64,000 nt of DNA from Chamaecyparis obtusa (taxonomy: Eukaryota; Streptophyta; Pinopsida; Cupressales; Cupressaceae), in assembly GCA_027943335.1 (NCBI GenBank), contig BSBK01007741.1:1064001-1128000 (forward strand). The letters are read 5' to 3'. Positions 20,487 to 32,219 of this stretch are shown here, piece after piece. The first letter of the stretch is position 1, and every line of letters starts with the position of its first letter. The position numbers and the translations under genes were made by a program. The notes under the pieces were generated by a model. It was not told where the DNA came from, made no database searches, and was given only the letters and a program-made list of their open reading frames with translations.

Positions 20487-23400
20487 TTGTGAAGCAACCC
20501 AATTTTCTAACTCTTCTATTATTGTCTCTTGAAGCTACTTTCTCCCCAAATTCTTCTCCCTACCACCCTGTTGTTTGCCTTGTTTGAAAAATTCTTTAGT
20601 TTTTAGAGAAGAATGTTTGTTAATTACATATTTTATTTTCTAAAAAATAAAGAATTTAAAAAATTCAAGGCCAGTTCTTCTTAGCTATTGTCTCTTGAAG
20701 TATACAATGTTCCATAACCACCAACATATTTAATGACCATTGTTGAAATCTAAACAAACATTCTTCTCTAAAAAATAAAGAATTTAACAAATTCTTCTCC
20801 CTCAGTTTGCAAGAACACTGGTGTGAGCATTTCTAACTAGTGCATGGGAGGAAGACCTGTGCATTGGAGTCCTGCTAACCAATGCATTACGATATGTTTC
20901 TCTTCATTCTCTAGATATGTCTATCAATCAGATTCTTATGTTTTTTTGATAGTAATATGAGTGCAAGTATAACTATAGCTGAGAAATGTGTTTACACTAC
21001 TCTGTTAGTTTAGAAAGAATATTATCTTTCATACACAGTAGTAAACACATAAATATGAGCATTACATATGCATATGGGAAAACATATATGAGGATATATA
21101 TAAACAAATATGGATTCTAAATTAAGTCCATAATGAAAATGCAAGTAAGTTGTTCTAGAATGACATTGTGACTGCATCAATATAAAACTCAAAAGTTTTG
21201 AAGAGAAACAATATGGTTTCCAAAGATGAAGCTGGTTTTATTCCTAAGACATGTATATTATATTCCTTGGCCCTTTGCTAGCATTTCTAAATAGGAAAAA
21301 TATTTTAGATACATAATTGCAGGCATGTAGGAATAAAAAATCTATATATAGTAAGACCATTAAGGAAAATTTTGATAAAGGACACAAAGGCTAACAGGAA
21401 AAAGATGGAATAATCCCTATACTTATATGGTTAACCAATAGCTGTATAAAAACTCTTTGTATTCAGGATGTTGAATTTAACAAAGCCAAAATTTAAAAGT
21501 ATTTGAGAAGCCCCTTGTGGAACTGCTACATTTCTTCTTCTAAAATAGGGTATGTTGTAAGATATTTCTAAGGTATATTGTATGTATGTAAACTTAAATA
21601 TTCAATTAGATGTCAGTGGTTGTTAAGTGTAGAAGATGTCAGTTATTTATAAACTGGCCATTGATTGGTCAAATGATGTATGCATTTATCTATCCATAGC
21701 AGTCTCTGTTGAATTAGGCAATTCTATAATGTTTTTGATTTGAGAGATTGATGTTGATAATATATGGAACTCAAATTCCACAAGCATGCCATGCTTGTTT
21801 AGGAGTCTAAATATATTATAGTGCCTCTGATTGTATATATGTTTGTGTAGCATACACCAGTCTTAGGTATTTTTAGAATGGAGATGATTTGCTTGCATGA
21901 TGGTGCAACCTTCTCAGAGCTAAGGGGATGAAATCTTTTGAGATCACTGTCAAACTCAGGCTAACCAAAAGAGTGAGATCATTGCTTAGTCTATGACTAT
22001 AATAGATGGGTACCATTTGACATTCATCACAAGTATTTAGTTGAGAAATAAGCTGATCTTGATTCATTGGAAATTTGGAGGTCAAGAGAAAAGTTATGAG
22101 GCTAATGAAGGGTGCCTAGATATGGGAGTAAGTTATATTCATCGATACACAATAACATTTCCTCTACTCCAAGGACTTAGTCTTGGCATGGTCTACCAAA
22201 TGGTTTAGGTACTTGAGGAGGGGGATGAAATGGCTACCTGCTTCTTTCAATCTCTACGCAAGGTGCCTTGGCCATTCTTAGGAGGTTTTGAGTTCTATTG
22301 GTGTTTTAAGAAAACACCCTTAACCCAACTCATGGACTTAACACATTTTTGGCTGATGACTTAGAGGTCCCCGGGATGTCTCCAACTCTATTGGGGGCAT
22401 CAAAAAGTCCTTGAATTGTTGTGAGAGATAAATTGGTAGCCATCCAAATTATCCTAAGATGGTTGTAGTTTTAATATATTGAGTGACTTTAAAAAACCAT
22501 TCCTTTATATTTTAGTAGTTTTTATGCATATAGATTCATCCATTATACATTGATTAAGTGGGTGCAAATAAAAAAATCATAAGAGAGCATAATAGAAAAG
22601 CAACAGGAATCATACACCTAATAGACCAAGTCATATTCAGATTTCTTATTGATATCATGGAATAGTGATTCTAGCAAATAACACTTTTTCATTCTATTCA
22701 TAATCTTTCATATCTCTAAACCCTATCCCCATATACAAGTGGTGTATATATAGTTTCATCATAAACAGGTGGTTACAACTTCCTATAAATAATTTTCTCC
22801 CTTATAACATACTTTAGCCAACTTATCCAATCAACTGACTCCACACACTACAAATATCTTTCGTGTAAATATTTGCACATTTACAATACAAAAGAGTTGC
22901 ACTAGCCAATTGTCTTATTACCTTAAACAATAATTTGACCTTAAAATTGTTACCTTGCTCATAAACAAATTGCACCAAACTCCTTTTAATAAAGATCCTT
23001 TATCTTCAGATATCCTTGCCGAAAATTTTGAAAACCTATTTTGAAGTGAATGGGGTCATTGCTCTAGCACTCTTATTATTTTATGTTTTGAACTACTCAA
23101 CAAGGTCATCCAACTTCCCTTGCCAGTTTTTGAATGGATTGGAAGTTCTAAAACAACTCATCGTGGATTCACGAATAATCGGATTTCTTTGATTGAGAGT
23201 TAAGGACTAAGGAGTTCCCTTCCAAAAAATTTATGTGCTTTATATTTGTGGCCTCATCCCTTATAATATTGGGCTAATGCACTCAGCAAGACTTGATCCA
23301 AGAGAGGTCTTTTGTGATCCAAGGAAGTTCACCAATAATCTAATTTTTTTATACTTTTCTACACATCTTATTGCTAAATATCTTACAAATATGTACGATA

Positions 23401-23754
23401 TTCATGAAATACATAAATGAAATCAATTTTTTCAGCTCACCATTCCTTTAGAAATTTTGCATTTTGTTCTGTCGAGGACTACATTTTGATCAACCATCCT
23501 TGTAAATGTCTCAGTAATTGTGTCATTCCCAGCATCTACTCAACTTTAACTTTACTTGGAACTGTTGTGAACTTCTTTTTCCAAGGCTTGCATCCTTTCA
23601 TGATGCCTTAACAATATGCATCTATTGCTCGATCATACTCTATATTTCAATGTATTTCTTGTAAATATTGTACAAGATACCATCAACTTTCTTTAATCTT
23701 CTATATTCTTGATTACACCTACTATTGGAAAGTTGTTTTACACCTTGCAAAGAA
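20487..23754. other. No gene recognised; dispersed short repeat at 20500-20810
   Basis: 20753-20799 (AACAAACATTCTTCTCTAAA, then AATAAAGAATTTAACAAATT) recurs at 26823-26870. An inverted fragment (AGAGAAGAATGTTTGTT) sits near 20605. The remainder is AT-rich with short, unsupported ORFs. Confidence 0.4.
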
Positions 23755-24422
23755 ATGTTGGTCATTTATGCAGTTAACATAGGGATTTGGGACATAATAC
23801 ATGCTCAGGCAACATTGGAGCCCTATAAGAAATTGACTTTCATGTTGAGTAGTACTCCACATTTTCAGGAATCATTGGCAGGTTGTATGGCACATTGGGA
23901 GTTACATTAGGGGTTGCTAAAGATAACTTAGGCACACTTGGAATGGGGGTGCGACATCTCACATAAGACTTGGTCAAGTAGTCAAGGTGGGAGTTATAAG
24001 GAATTGGCTCTTTTTAGTGGGTTGTGAGATGTTTGTCATCTTGTAAGAAGCATCTTTGAATGTATAGGGTATTCTAAGTGTATTTAATGAGGGCTTGGGA
24101 TAGTAATTTTATGCCTTATTTTAGGTATAGAAACATGTTGAAATTTCTCTACAATTGGATATGGTGTAAAATTGTGTCTCTAATTTTCTCTTTGTATTTG
24201 TAAGCACTTTCTTTTTTATGTTAATATAAGGATAGAACTGGTTTTGGCTGCTGGGTTTTTTAATCCAAAGGTTTTTCCAAGATACATACAAAGTTATGTT
24301 GTTTTATGTGCTCTTTTTTGGCTAAAGTCTTCATTTATGTATTGCTGTCATATTCAGAGTTAGATCATTTTTTAAATCCTTAGAATCTAATGTAGGATAA
24401 ATATCACCATTTTTTTCAATAT
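23755..24422 (+). repeat. Possible decayed copia-type LTR
   Basis: Begins near TGTTGGTCATTTATGC. It contains the phrase GGCTGCTGGGTTTTTTAATC and then CCAAAGGTTTTTCCAAGAT, resembling the U5 part of plant copia LTRs. A PBS-like site and gag-like text follow at the right distance. No target duplication or second LTR was found, so this is a relic at best. Confidence 0.4.
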
Positions 24423-24423
24423 T

Positions 24424-24441
24424 TGGAATCAAAGCTTTTGT
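24424..24441 (+). other. Degenerate PBS-like site
   Basis: TTTGGAATCAAAGCTTTTG differs at several positions from TTGGTATCAGAGC but is in the expected place between the LTR-like segment and the gag-like fragment. Confidence 0.3.
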
Positions 24442-24549
24442 TTTCTTAATTTGTACAGGGGACACTCTCCTTGAGTCATTTTCTTTGGTTGCAGCAGGAG
24501 CTGTGTAAGGTTTAAATATGATTTTACAGTAATCTTGGCAAGTACATCA

Positions 24550-24683
24550 ATGGATGAAATTGAAAAGATCAATGGGCAAAATATGAGTCATGCAAACTTA
24601 AAATTGAAGATCTCTTGGCTGAGAGAGATAGATGGTTGTGGATGGGCGGCATGGATCCTGATGATCGGATGAAATCTGTAATG
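24550..24683 (+). pseudogene. Copia gag N-terminal fragment (frameshifted)
   Basis: MDEIEKINGQNMSHANLKLK, then after a frameshift KIEDLLAERDRW. This resembles the start of Ty1/copia gag (E-x-FNGxNFxxWKxKMEDLLxxRDLW). The conserved Trp before KxKM is not kept. It is too short for more than a family-level call. Confidence 0.4.
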
Positions 24684-24763
24684 TTTTTTTCCTGGAATGC
24701 TTTGCAACCTGCCCTAAATTCACAAAATCCAAATGAAACAAGGAATACAATATATTTAGAGAT

Positions 24764-25030
24764 ATAACCCTAACCTAAAATATGATAATATAAGCATGAC
24801 TTGGCACCTTTGACCAAACTAGTTATTAATATAATCATAATACATGTAATACATTCATTAGGGTTAAGAAAGAAATACACTTATTGACATAATCATAATC
24901 ATAATATAACCCTAACCTAAAAATATGATAATATTATCATGACTTGGCACCTTTGACCAAACTAGTTAATAATATAATCATAATACATGTAATACATTCA
25001 TTAGGGTTAAGAGAGAAATACACTCATAGC
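24764..25030. repeat. Two-copy tandem repeat, unit ~140 bp
   Basis: CATGACTTGGCACCTTTGAC followed by CAAACTAGTTA, ATACATGTAATACATTCATT and AGGGTTAAG occurs at about 24795 and again at about 24939, almost unchanged. The repeats start near ATAACCCTAACCTAAA in both units. Confidence 0.75.
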
Positions 25031-25039
25031 ACATAATTG

Positions 25040-27211
25040 TCATGGGCTCAATCCATAATGAGGGTTGAGATAGGAAAGACATAATGAGGTGTCCTAATTA
25101 TCTCCAGTCCCAGGCCCAAGAGTGGAAACTTTGTCCCCCTTTCCTCACGATTGCAACCAACTCATGAGGGGGCATGCTTAGCGGAGCCCATACACCGTTC
25201 CGCTCCATCTCACTATCCTTCTCTCCTGTTAGGATTAAGGATCCATTTCCTAGTTACCTCAATAATCAACCCATATAGGCTTGGAGGGAAGATTGCAATA
25301 GGATGCCCTTAACTCGGCCAGTGGCCCAAGAGTGGAATCTTCATCCCCCTTGGCCTCATGCAATCCTTAACTGATCTTACGAGGTGGTGTACCTAGTGAG
25401 GCCTTGTTGTTCCCCCTCCTTAGACTTCCTCTCCTTCCTAATATGGTTTATTATTGTAGTTATATGGGATTGTCAAATTTATAGATATAAACATGCATTC
25501 ACTCTGCATATGTTTGTTCTAAGCATATAAATTTATTAGTACATCAGAGATTTACATATGTCTAATTTTAAGAATTTTAACTATACCACTACCTCTGAAG
25601 TACAAAAATGGTCTTACCTATTCCAAAGTGGCCTGCAACTTGACTATAGTGTGCTTCCCATATGACCTTGTAGTGGCCTACAACTAACATTTAGCGTTAT
25701 CAGAATTTATTGGCATTTTTAGGAAATACTTCCCTCAAAAAAAACTAGCACCTCTAGGTGCCAAGATATGTCATTTAGAATTAGTAAAACACTTTACTAG
25801 CATAACCAATAGTGAACAAACATTCGATGTTATGAGAATTTATTGGAATATCAATTGCAATCCATATTTTACATCTACAAAAATAATTCTTAACAGCATA
25901 TATTGTTATCTATCAACCACCAGATACACCACAGAAAAGTTCAATATACATTTGAGGTAAAAGAAAAAGAGTGCCAGTGGAAGAACAAATTACTAGGTCT
26001 AGTCTTAGAAAAATATCTACAGATAGGCAGCCCCCAAGAAAACCTAACCATTAAACTTCACTTACAATTAAATTTCCATACATAATATATAATTCATTCT
26101 TTTATCATTACTTCTTACACAAACATGCATATGTATCTATGAATTAATTATTAGCATTATCATATCTTTATGATAATATGGCCAAATTATATTCATGAGG
26201 GAAACTTGAGACTACTACACAATTAAGATCAGAAAATAAAAATAAATATTTGTACCATTTTTTTAGAACTAAAAATGTGTTTTGTAACTAATCAACAATT
26301 AGTAAAATTTCTGGTTCAAAGGGTTGAGAAAGTTCTAGATGTAAGTTTTTCTAGAAGCCACGAGTGAAAAGGGTAACTATTTGAAGATTCAGGTAGCAAT
26401 ATATTCTTGGTGAAGATTAGGGTAGCAACATATTCTATGCTACCAAGTTAGCACTGGAGTTTATTTTAGTAACTCATTTAATAATTTCTAAAATATTCCT
26501 CCAATTTCTATTTTGGGAGAGAATTTGACTTGTATTCCCAATGGCCCCCACACATTACTAAAAATTGCTCTCTCTGATTTCTATGTGTCATGCCCCCTTT
26601 TAATTTTTTTGAAAATATCATTTTGGGCGATTAAATTGATTTCTTATTCATTTCAATGTTGGGTGCATTCTAGAAATGAGGGAGGATTTTTTCGCATACT
26701 TAACCAAATTTCCTTGTTGCGTGTAACCTCAACCTTGGGTGCATTACCAAATAAATTATATAATTAACAAACATTCTTCTCTCTAAATTCTTCAAACTAC
26801 TTTCTCCCCAAATTCTTGATCTTAACAAACATTCTTCTCTAAAAAATAAAGAATTTAACAAATTCTTCTCATTTACCTGTTGCTAATTGTGCCAATGTCC
26901 CGTGAACAATCAATAAAATAGTATTTTCATGGCTTTATTGGAACGTGTTTTGGTTTGGACAGCAAAGTAAATACATTTTTTTTTACCATTTACATTTCCA
27001 TTCATTTGTAACATTATTTTATTTTCTAAGAAGGTGAAGGAATAGACTGGTGTTGCAAACAATGACTAGCATTGTAAGCTCAGTCAGCGTTTGGGTTTGT
27101 AACCAGTATAATGTAAGGACTCTCCCACCCTTGTGGAGACTGTAATTGGTGGCAGAGGTATAATAATGTAATATATCTTTGTAATGAAATGTTCTTATGC
27201 AGGGAAATGGA
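25040..27211. other. No gene recognised
   Basis: 25100-25430 contains two diverged blocks sharing CCCAAGAGTGGAA and a GTCCCCCTTTCCTCA-like phrase, so it is probably an old repeat. 26767-26870 holds a dispersed repeat also seen near 20750. ORFs here are short and featureless. Confidence 0.4.
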
Positions 27212-27216
27212 GTAAT

Positions 27217-27569
27217 TGTTGACTTGGTGGTCAACACCTCCTTGAAGATTCGTGACATGGCTTAACCGCCTCCCGTGGATCAGGTTAAATCTGGCATTTG
27301 TATCGAGCATTAACAGTTCAAGCTTTTGGTGCAACGGCAAATGATTCCAACAATTGGTATCAGAGCCTTGGATCACAGGTTTGAGTCTCCCTTCAGTGGA
27401 TGTTGAAGGCTCAGTCGGTGCTGAGGGGGAGATTGTTGACTTGGTGGTCAACACCTCCTTGGAGATTCGTGACATGGCTTAACCGCCTCCCGTGGATCAG
27501 GTTAAATCTGGGATTTGTATCGAGCATTGATAGTTTGAGCTTTTGGTGCAATGACAAATGATTCCAATA
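27217..27569 (+). mobile_element. Complete TRIM (miniature LTR retrotransposon)
   Basis: 353 bp in all: 136-bp LTRs at 27217-27352 and 27434-27569, with only 81 bp between. The interior starts with the PBS ATTGGTATCAGAGCCTTGG and ends with the purine tract GAGGGGGAGAT. It is flanked by a perfect 5-bp duplication GTAAT (27212-27216 and 27570-27574). The LTR starts with a hairpin, TGTTGAC-TTGGTG-GTCAACA. The two LTRs differ at only a handful of positions, and the last bases of the second read CCAATA instead of CCAACA. It has no coding capacity, so it must be mobilised in trans. Confidence 0.9.
27353..27371 (+). other. PBS of the TRIM
   Basis: ATTGGTATCAGAGCCTTGG directly after the left LTR; initiator tRNA-Met type. 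Confidence 0.85.
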
Positions 27570-27574
27570 GTAAT

Positions 27575-29964
27575 GACATTGAAATGTCACTAATTGTTGA
27601 AGTTTTTTTGTATGAACTAGTGCACTGATTCGACACCAATCATCATAGGTGTGAATGTTCTTAAGGGTGAGGGAATTTGGTGATGGAATATGGATATTAG
27701 GATCCATAATAGTGTATTAGACAAACTGGATTGTCTTGGAGAGGGTTGTAGAGATTCTTTTGAACAAACCCTCATTGTGTGGCCCTAGAACAGTTTTCTT
27801 TCATCCATCAAAGTTCACACAAGTATTTAGGATACCATCAAAGGGAGAAATATTACCAAAGAAACCAACAAAAAAGATGACAACCAATCAGAAGAAGCAC
27901 CTAATAGAAGAAGTAAAATAGATACTCACAAAAGTAACTCAAGGAGGAACAAATTAATATTAAAAAATAAAGGAATTCATGACAAAGGCCAAACTCGAGA
28001 ACTTAAGTTTCAGGCCTATGAAAATGGTAATCTTTTGGAACAGGAAAACAATAGCCTGTGAGTTCAGAGTAGAATCATAGACAATGCTAGAGATGTCTTC
28101 CCAAGAGATAATTTAGTGAACTCAAATAAGAACCGGCTGAAGATGTGGATAGAATTGCCTCAAGTAAGATGGGCGTTGCTGGTGGAGATGCAATGGAAAA
28201 TGCAAGGGGAAAAACCAAAGGAATTGAAAGTTATGAGAGAAAAATGCAGAGGTGAAGAGAGCCAAGAAAATTGAATAAACATCTAAGAGAAGGCTCATAG
28301 AAAGGTCCACCTTGATGGCGATACAAGAAGATGGGGCCATTTTCCTGGCATAGATCCTCTTCTTTCATTCTTTGAATTTATGGATGAGTTTTTCCAAAAT
28401 GACAACTTCTCCTTGAGAGTATTTATGGCATGGACAACTCCGTCATGGTCATTTTCTGTGATGTATCAACATGGCCTTGAAAATCTTTTCTACTTTCATC
28501 CTCATGCTTGTGTTATGGTGTTGTATGATACCATTGAACTTGATGTATTCAATGATTTTGTGAACGATGGGTACTTCGCTTTCTTTCTCATTACATTATT
28601 GCTTATATTTTTTTTCTACTCCTTGATATCATTTAATTGTTATTTCCTACGAAAAGAGCTGGTAGGAGGAGGCAGTTTCAATCTAATGGATAGTTTTTGA
28701 AATCTATGTTTTCATTGGTTTTCCATAAGGCATACTGCCAGGTGTTGAGGGAAAGGCTTGTTGAATACTCCAATAGTGATCTAGAGAGAATAGTTTAGAT
28801 TGATTTCAAAATAAAACTAACAAAATATCCCTATAATATTTAGCTGGAAATAATTAATAAGCATATTACTTATAATACACCTAATTAATTTTCAGGAGTG
28901 TATTAAAAATTAATTTTCACGAGTGTATTAAAGGGGCACACCCCAGCCACACAACTTTGTGGTTATTTGATTGTTCGCCCTCTATCGTGTGCTTCACCAT
29001 CCATTAGATTTTCTTTAGTTAGTTTCTTATTCAATACATTTTTGTCTATTGATGAACATTGGCAGACTTTATATTAGAGCTGCTTGTTTGATTTGCCTTC
29101 TTCCATCTTGTGGCTTTTTCCCATTTATTTTTGGACTTTGACCTCTCTTTTTTTCATATATTGGTGTGGTGGATTGCGATTTTTCTTTCCTACTTTTCAT
29201 CTTTAGGTAAATGCGGGGCTCATAGAGTTCCTCCTTAGAATTGTGAATTTTTTTCTTTCCTACTTTTCATCTTTAGTTAAATGCAGGGCTCACAGAATGC
29301 CTCCTTTGAGATTGGAATTTTTCCAAATTTTGGAATAGCCAGCCTTCTTTGAGATGGGAATTTTTCCAAATTTTGGAATAGCCATAGTTATTCAATTCAA
29401 TCAAAAAGGTTAAAGAAAACTGAAGCAATAAATACCAATCAATTTTCCTAGTGTAGTTCTTGGTCTCTTGAAATTTGGAAAACACCTGCAATTTAGAAAT
29501 CATTGGATAGTGAACAATGATATATAATATGTTTCTAAATGGTTGTTTAATTGAAGGTCTTTCTTATGGATTATTCTAATGTTGTCTTGAATGTGTAATA
29601 ACTACCCTCAATTTTTGTGAAATATCTCGAATCACCAAGATCTCAAAAAGAGAAAGGTGATCTAGCATATGGTGATCAAGATTACAAACAACTTAAAGAA
29701 GACTTAAGAGAAGAAAGCATAAGACAACAAGCAGACCAATATCATTTATTCAACAGGATGCATCACAATACAAAAAAGTAAACGTCCTTTTATTTAATGG
29801 GAACTTTTAATTTTTGAAGTTATTTGTTCAGCACTACAAGACTATGAATCACCTGCAAGAAAAATACCTATAAAAAATGGAGATCAAACAAGATAGATTT
29901 GCTCAACAACTTGAGAATTATATTGATAACAAATGAATGAAAGAAGGATATGCCAAGATCTTGT
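27575..29964. other. No gene recognised; small local duplications
   Basis: ORFs at 27736-27921 and 28380-28700 (+) lack recognisable domains; the second has a hydrophobic run (YFAFFLITLLLIFFFYSLI). At 29183-29390 two local tandem duplications occur: CTTTCCTACTTTTCATCTTT twice, ~66 bp apart, and ATTTTTCCAAATTTTGGAAT twice, ~48 bp apart. Confidence 0.35.
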
Positions 29965-29969
29965 AACTA

Positions 29970-30647
29970 TGACGCAAGGCAAGGAGCATGAGGGGCCAAA
30001 CAATGGTGCACCCTAATGATCCAAGCCTGCACAACACATGCGGAAGTAACAAACAAGAACAATGAGAGAGAGAATGCCATATCTTTCATATATTATCATC
30101 AAATAGAATCATACATGCTGGGCTGCAAGGCCTTCCCGGTTACGGCCTGATACTATAATGAATCTCAGAAGTCCTAAAACATGCAAGGATCTGTCACAAA
30201 TATCTAATTTGATGTCTACTATCTTCTATCCAAAACTGACTCCCCTAATCTACAACCAAACATCTACATTTATACAAGAAGCTACCAAATTGAGTCGGCC
30301 TTCAGATCCACAATCAATGGAAGGAATGGTCAGATCTAGGACGACATGTTTCCCAATGATGGATATCAACATTAAATTTGTGATCTAATATAAATGCACA
30401 AGTCAACCACAACATGAACTAAAACTAAACCCATTGGTAAGCAAGATAACCGAGTAGCAGACATGCAATGCCGAGCACCAGTGAAATAACTGACCACCTA
30501 GGAGAGAACCGACCACACTTGGTAACCAAAGGAAACTGACCAACTACTGACCCACTCGGTCAAAGTAGAAACCGAGCAACACAGACAAACTCCAAATTGT
30601 TTTTGGTGACACAGGATTGCCAAGGACCCAAGATGCTCCTGCATCAG
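29970..30647 (-). repeat. 3' LTR of the chromovirus
   Basis: 678 bp, reading TGATGCAGGAGC... to ...GCGTCA in sense. It matches 35263-35939. Confidence 0.92.
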
Positions 30648-30689
30648 ACACCTGGGGTTATTTTGAAATGATTCTCCGAATCATTTGGT

Positions 30690-32219
30690 AGGTCTAGTCC
30701 GAGCTGCATCCAACTCGGACTATGAAATCCATAAACTATCTTCCATTGGTCTATTCTTCCACCTTACAAGATATTCCATATATTATTTTCCTCTTGTACT
30801 CTTGCCAACTCTTTCCTTCAAAATCTGTTCAACTTCATCATTTTGCTTCTTAGGATATTCTGTCAGTACTCTCACTTCTTCATCAGGTTCATGATATTCA
30901 TAAAAATCAGCAATGTTGAAAATAGGTGATATGTCCATGTCATCGGGTAACTCAATTTCATATGCATTTCCACTATCAAATTTCTTCAAAATCTTGCAAG
31001 GTCCAAACTTCTTCATCTTCAACTTCCCATATGTTCCAACAGGAAATCGGTCTTTCTTCAAATGAACCATCACTTCATCACCAACATCAAAAGTTTTATG
31101 TCTTCTTGATCTATCAGCTCCGCCTTTGTACTTTTGATTACTGTCTTTGAGCTTCAGCTTCAGATCTTCATGTAATGTTTTCATGTACTCAACAAATTTT
31201 ACTCCCTCAGCACTTTTCTTATTCTCATAAGCAATATCTCTCAAATCAGATATTCCTCTTGGTTGTGTGCCATTCACAATCTCAAATGGTGTCTTTCCAG
31301 TACTCCTATTCATTGAATTATTGTATGCAAACTCTGATTGTGCTAACACAGAATCCCAATTATTCGACGTGTCTCCAAATAAACATCTCAAAAGATTTAC
31401 CAAACTTTTGTTCACAACCTCAGTCTCTCCATCAATTTGTGGGTGAAATGTAGAACTATATTTAAACTTAGTGCCAAATTTCTTCAAAAGGGTTTTCCAA
31501 AAATATCCAACAAATTTACTATCTCGGTCAGAGATAATACTCCTCGGTAATCCATGCAATCTGATAATTTCCTTAAAGAAAAGATCTGCTACATGTACTG
31601 CATCTGATGTCTTTCTCCATGGTATAAAATGTGCCATCTTAGAAAATCTATCCACAGTAACAAATATTGAATCATTACCTCTTACTATCTTTGGTAAGCC
31701 AAGAACAAAGTCCATATTGATATCAATCCAAGGTTTCTCAAGAATAGAAATCAGTGTATACAATCCAGTATTCTGATTTACACCTTTTGCAACTTGACAA
31801 ATTCCACAAATTTTGACAAATTTTTGAACATCTTTATACAACTGCGGACAATAGTATTTCTCCTTAAGCAAATTCCATGTTTTATCAATACCAAAATGTC
31901 CAGCCAAACTACTGCTATGTTTCTCCTTTATCAGATTAGTTCTCATTACTCCTCTCAGTATACACAACTGAATACCTTTAAACAACATACCTTCCTGAAT
32001 GAAATATTCATCCCATTTAGTGTCTTGTTGATCTTGAATAGGTTCTCTGCACTTTCTCCATGGCTTAGAAAAATCAAGGTCAAACTCATAAGAATCTCTC
32101 ATCTCATCAAAACCAAGAACTTCAATTTTCATCTCGGTCATCAAAGATCTTCTTCTACTCAATGCATCAGCAACTCGGTTAGTGACTCCACTCTTATGTT
32201 TTATCAAAAATGTATAACT
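30690..32219 (-). pseudogene. Chromovirus integrase with C-terminal chromodomain
   Basis: Starts just after the in-frame TAG at 32220 (VEYL*SYTFLIKHKSGV). The HHCC zinc finger is intact: HSSSLAGHFGIDKTW ... KICGICQ. The core has catalytic D (INMDF), D (IISDRDSKF) and E (GETEVVNKSL). The GPY-like segment is KKFGPCKILKKF. The long frame ends with VEQILKERVGKSTRGK and a TAA. Past it, the same frame continues YMEYLVRWKNRPMEDSLWIS, which is the rest of a chromodomain. One stop therefore splits the chromodomain. In chromoviruses this domain tethers integration to modified histones. Length and domain order are otherwise normal. Confidence 0.9.

Noticed and set aside
27019..27707. Minus-strand ORFs with repeated MSRISKEVLTTKSTI-like peptides as a tandem-repeat protein
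   Set aside because: They are antisense readings of the two TRIM LTRs, which explain the repetition.
28380..28700. 106-codon ORF with a hydrophobic segment
   Set aside because: No recognisable family and no transcription or splice signals.
13300..29969. Shared AACTA target duplication as evidence that A1 and the chromovirus use one integrase
   Set aside because: A 5-bp match between two insertions can easily be chance, and the LTR ends and PBS sequences differ.
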